Assembly: GCA_023255415.1 (NCBI GenBank)
Contig: JALRIN010000069.1
Span: 1-5,422, forward strand
From: Cypionkella sp.
GTDB lineage: Bacteria > Pseudomonadota > Alphaproteobacteria > Rhodobacterales > Rhodobacteraceae
Length of the DNA: 5,422 bases
Reading direction: 5' to 3'
Numbering within the stretch: the stretch's first letter is position 1; every line of letters begins with the position of its first letter. The notes under the pieces were generated by a model. It did not search any database. It was not told the origin of the DNA and worked only from the letters and a program-made list of their open reading frames with translations. Both the position numbers and the translations under genes were made by a program. Of this stretch, positions 3,592 to 5,422 are shown one piece after another.

Positions 3592-5422
3592 ATGTTTAAG
3601 AAGATCCTGATCGCAAATCGCGGCGAAATCGCCTGCCGTGTGATCAAATCGGCGCAAAAGATGGGCATCAAAACAGTGGCCGTCTATTCCGACGCCGACC
3701 GCAACGCCCTGCATGTCAAAATGGCGGATGAGGCCATCTACATTGGCGCATCGCCTGCCGCACAATCCTATATCGTGATCGATAAGATCATGGCCGCGAT
3801 CAAGGCCTCTGGCGCCGAGGCCGTGCATCCGGGCTATGGGTTCTTATCCGAAAACATGAACTTTGCCGCAGCGCTTGAAGCCGCAGGCGTGGTCTTTATC
3901 GGCCCGCCTTCGCCCGCGATTGAAGCGATGGGCGATAAGATCACTTCGAAGAAACTGGCGCAAGAGGCCGGCGTTTCCACCGTGCCGGGCCATATGGGTT
4001 TGATTGATGACGCCGAACACGCGGTCAAAATCGCGGCGCAAATCGGCTATCCGGTGATGATCAAGGCCAGCGCCGGCGGTGGCGGCAAGGGCATGCGGAT
4101 CGCCTGGAACGACGCCGAGGCCCGCGAAGGCTTTCAATCGTCCAAGAACGAGGCCGCGGCAAGTTTTGGCGACGACCGCATCTTTATCGAGAAATTCGTC
4201 ACCCAGCCGCGCCACATCGAAATTCAGGTGCTGGGCGATAAACACGGCAATATCGTCTATCTGCACGAGCGCGAATGCTCGATCCAGCGCCGCAATCAAA
4301 AGGTGATCGAAGAGGCACCCTCGCCGTTCCTCGACGAGGCCACCCGCCGCGCCATGGGCGAACAGGCCTGCGCGCTGGCCCGCGCGGTGGGCTATACCTC
4401 GGCTGGCACGGTGGAATTCATCGTCGATGGCAGCCGCAACTTCTATTTCCTTGAAATGAACACCCGCCTGCAGGTGGAACATCCCGTCACCGAACTGATC
4501 ACCGGCGTCGATCTGGTCGAACAGATGATCCGCGTGGCTTACGGCGAGGCTTTGCCCTTCCGCCAGCAAGATCTGAAAATCAACGGTTGGGCGATGGAAA
4601 GCCGACTTTATGCCGAAGACCCCTACCGCAACTTTCTGCCCTCGATTGGCCGCCTGACCCGCTATCGCCCGCCGGTCGAAGGCCCAACGCCCACCGGCGG
4701 CATCGTGCGCAATGACACCGGCGTGTTCGAGGGCGGCGAGATTTCGATGTTCTACGACCCGATGATCGCCAAGCTTTGCACCTGGGCCCCCACCCGCCAA
4801 GCCGCGATTGAAGAAATGCGGACAGCGCTTGATACCTTCGAAGTCGAAGGCATCGGCCACAACCTGCCGTTTGTCGGCGCTGTGATGGAGCATCCGCGCT
4901 TTGTCTCGGGCAATATCACCACCGCCTTTATCGCCGAGGAATATCCCGAAGGCTTCCAAGGCGCTGTGCTGGACGATGCCACGCTGACCCGTGTGGCGGC
5001 GGCGGCGGCGGCGATGAACCGCGTCGCTGAAATCCGCCGCACCCGCATCTCGGGCACCATGGACAACCACGAACGCCGGGTTGGCGATGAATGGGTGGTC
5101 ACGCTGCAAAACCACGATTATGCGGTCAAGATCGAGGCCGATCATCAGGGCTCGACCGTGCGCTTTGCCGATGGCAGCAGCCACCGCGTCGCCTCGGATT
5201 GGACGCCGGGCCAAAGCCTTGCGCGGCTGAGCTTGGACGAAACGGCCTTGGTGATGAAGGTCGGCAAAATCTCGGGCGGCTTCCGGCTGCGCCTGCGCGG
5301 TGCCGATCTGCGCGTGCATGTCCGCACCCCGCGTCAGGCCGAATTGGCCAAGCTGATGCTGGAAAAACTGCCGCCAGACACTTCGAAATTCCTGCTCTGC
5401 CCGATGCCCGGCCTGATCGCCA
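3592..5422 (+). CDS. pccA: Propionyl-CoA carboxylase alpha subunit (biotin carboxylase / biotin carrier), 3'-truncated by the window
   Basis: PccA carboxylates its own biotin using ATP and bicarbonate and passes the carboxyl group to PccB. About 610 residues are visible with no stop; relatives have about 680. The biotin carboxylase domain fills roughly residues 1-450: MFKKILIANRGEIACRV at the start, MGDK with K116, K158 and the ATP-grasp glycine loop GGGGKG (162-167), H208, HERECSIQRRNQK (225-237), E275, EMNTRLQVEHPVTE (288-301), and ESRLYAEDP with R338. These match the catalytic positions of E. coli AccC, with Asn235 where AccC has His236. The later part (about 510-600) corresponds to the domain that contacts PccB in PCC. 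The last residues, LLCPMPGLIA, are the start of the biotin-carrier domain, so the AMKM biotin-lysine motif lies just outside. ATG 3592 is preceded by GGGAGA (3581-3586). No clear promoter is visible in the 53 bases after the preceding terminator. Confidence 0.97.
   Translation, partial: MFKKILIANRGEIACRVIKSAQKMGIKTVAVYSDADRNALHVKMADEAIYIGASPAAQSYIVIDKIMAAIKASGAEAVHPGYGFLSENMNFAAALEAAGVVFIGPPSPAIEAMGDKITSKKLAQEAGVSTVPGHMGLIDDAEHAVKIAAQIGYPVMIKASAGGGGKGMRIAWNDAEAREGFQSSKNEAAASFGDDRIFIEKFVTQPRHIEIQVLGDKHGNIVYLHERECSIQRRNQKVIEEAPSPFLDEATRRAMGEQACALARAVGYTSAGTVEFIVDGSRNFYFLEMNTRLQVEHPVTELITGVDLVEQMIRVAYGEALPFRQQDLKINGWAMESRLYAEDPYRNFLPSIGRLTRYRPPVEGPTPTGGIVRNDTGVFEGGEISMFYDPMIAKLCTWAPTRQAAIEEMRTALDTFEVEGIGHNLPFVGAVMEHPRFVSGNITTAFIAEEYPEGFQGAVLDDATLTRVAAAAAAMNRVAEIRRTRISGTMDNHERRVGDEWVVTLQNHDYAVKIEADHQGSTVRFADGSSHRVASDWTPGQSLARLSLDETALVMKVGKISGGFRLRLRGADLRVHVRTPRQAELAKLMLEKLPPDTSKFLLCPMPGLIA
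4996..5013 (+). repeat. (GCG)6 triplet repeat inside pccA
   Basis: Six consecutive GCG codons encode Ala469-Ala474, just after the biotin carboxylase domain and before the domain that contacts PccB. Changes by whole triplets would keep the frame and only alter the length of this alanine run. Confidence 0.8.

Noticed and set aside
2949..3599. 216-codon + strand frame beginning 3 bases after the stop of the 137-residue gene
   Set aside because: It reads through two strong terminators and the second lipoprotein gene in another frame. No domain and no good ribosome site were seen.
3844..5319. A 491-codon open frame on the minus strand opposite pccA
   Set aside because: It lies wholly antisense to the well-recognised pccA coding sequence. 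It has the His/Asp/Ala-rich make-up typical of the complement of GC-rich codons, and no recognisable domain. It is a shadow frame.

Overview
The window looks like chromosomal DNA of an alphaproteobacterium of the Rhodobacteraceae (Roseobacter/Rhodobacter group). The reasons are the style of the propionyl-CoA carboxylase (PCC) subunits, the strong GGAG-type ribosome sites, the GC-rich codon use of most genes, and a set of small accessory proteins between pccB and pccA that I recall from this family. That assignment rests on recognition, not on a search.

Layout, all on the + strand. Positions 1-961 hold the 3' part of pccB (carboxyltransferase beta subunit; its 5' end lies outside the window). 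A class I SAM-dependent methyltransferase-like gene (985-1746) follows closely and overlaps by ATGA with a 118-residue protein resembling DUF6497 (1743-2099). These three look like one transcription unit. A structured non-coding stretch (2100-2301) holds a 14-bp perfect palindrome and a long stem-loop. Then come a 46-residue lipoprotein gene (2302-2442), a strong intrinsic terminator (2450-2491) and a 137-residue protein of unknown function with an acidic tail (2533-2946), whose ribosome site sits in a hairpin. The stretch 2947-3117 has no convincing gene but has competing stem-loops and ends in a very strong terminator (3118-3151). A promoter candidate (3204-3231) precedes a second small lipoprotein gene, rich in glycine and with glycine-zipper spacing (3269-3472), which has its own terminator (3504-3538). 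Finally pccA (biotin carboxylase / biotin-carrier alpha subunit) starts at 3592 and runs off the right edge just before its biotin-attachment motif.

How the genes work together: PccA and PccB form the biotin-dependent enzyme that converts propionyl-CoA to (S)-methylmalonyl-CoA, feeding the methylmalonyl-CoA route to succinyl-CoA. The roles of the five genes between them are unknown, and nothing in the sequence ties them to PCC chemistry. Three terminators mean that the two subunits of one complex are probably not on a single simple transcript. I see no mobile element, CRISPR array, rRNA or tRNA. The parts most worth a second look are the two structured intergenic regions, the ribosome-site hairpin and G8 tract of the 137-residue gene, the AT-richer methyltransferase gene, and the two very small lipoproteins.
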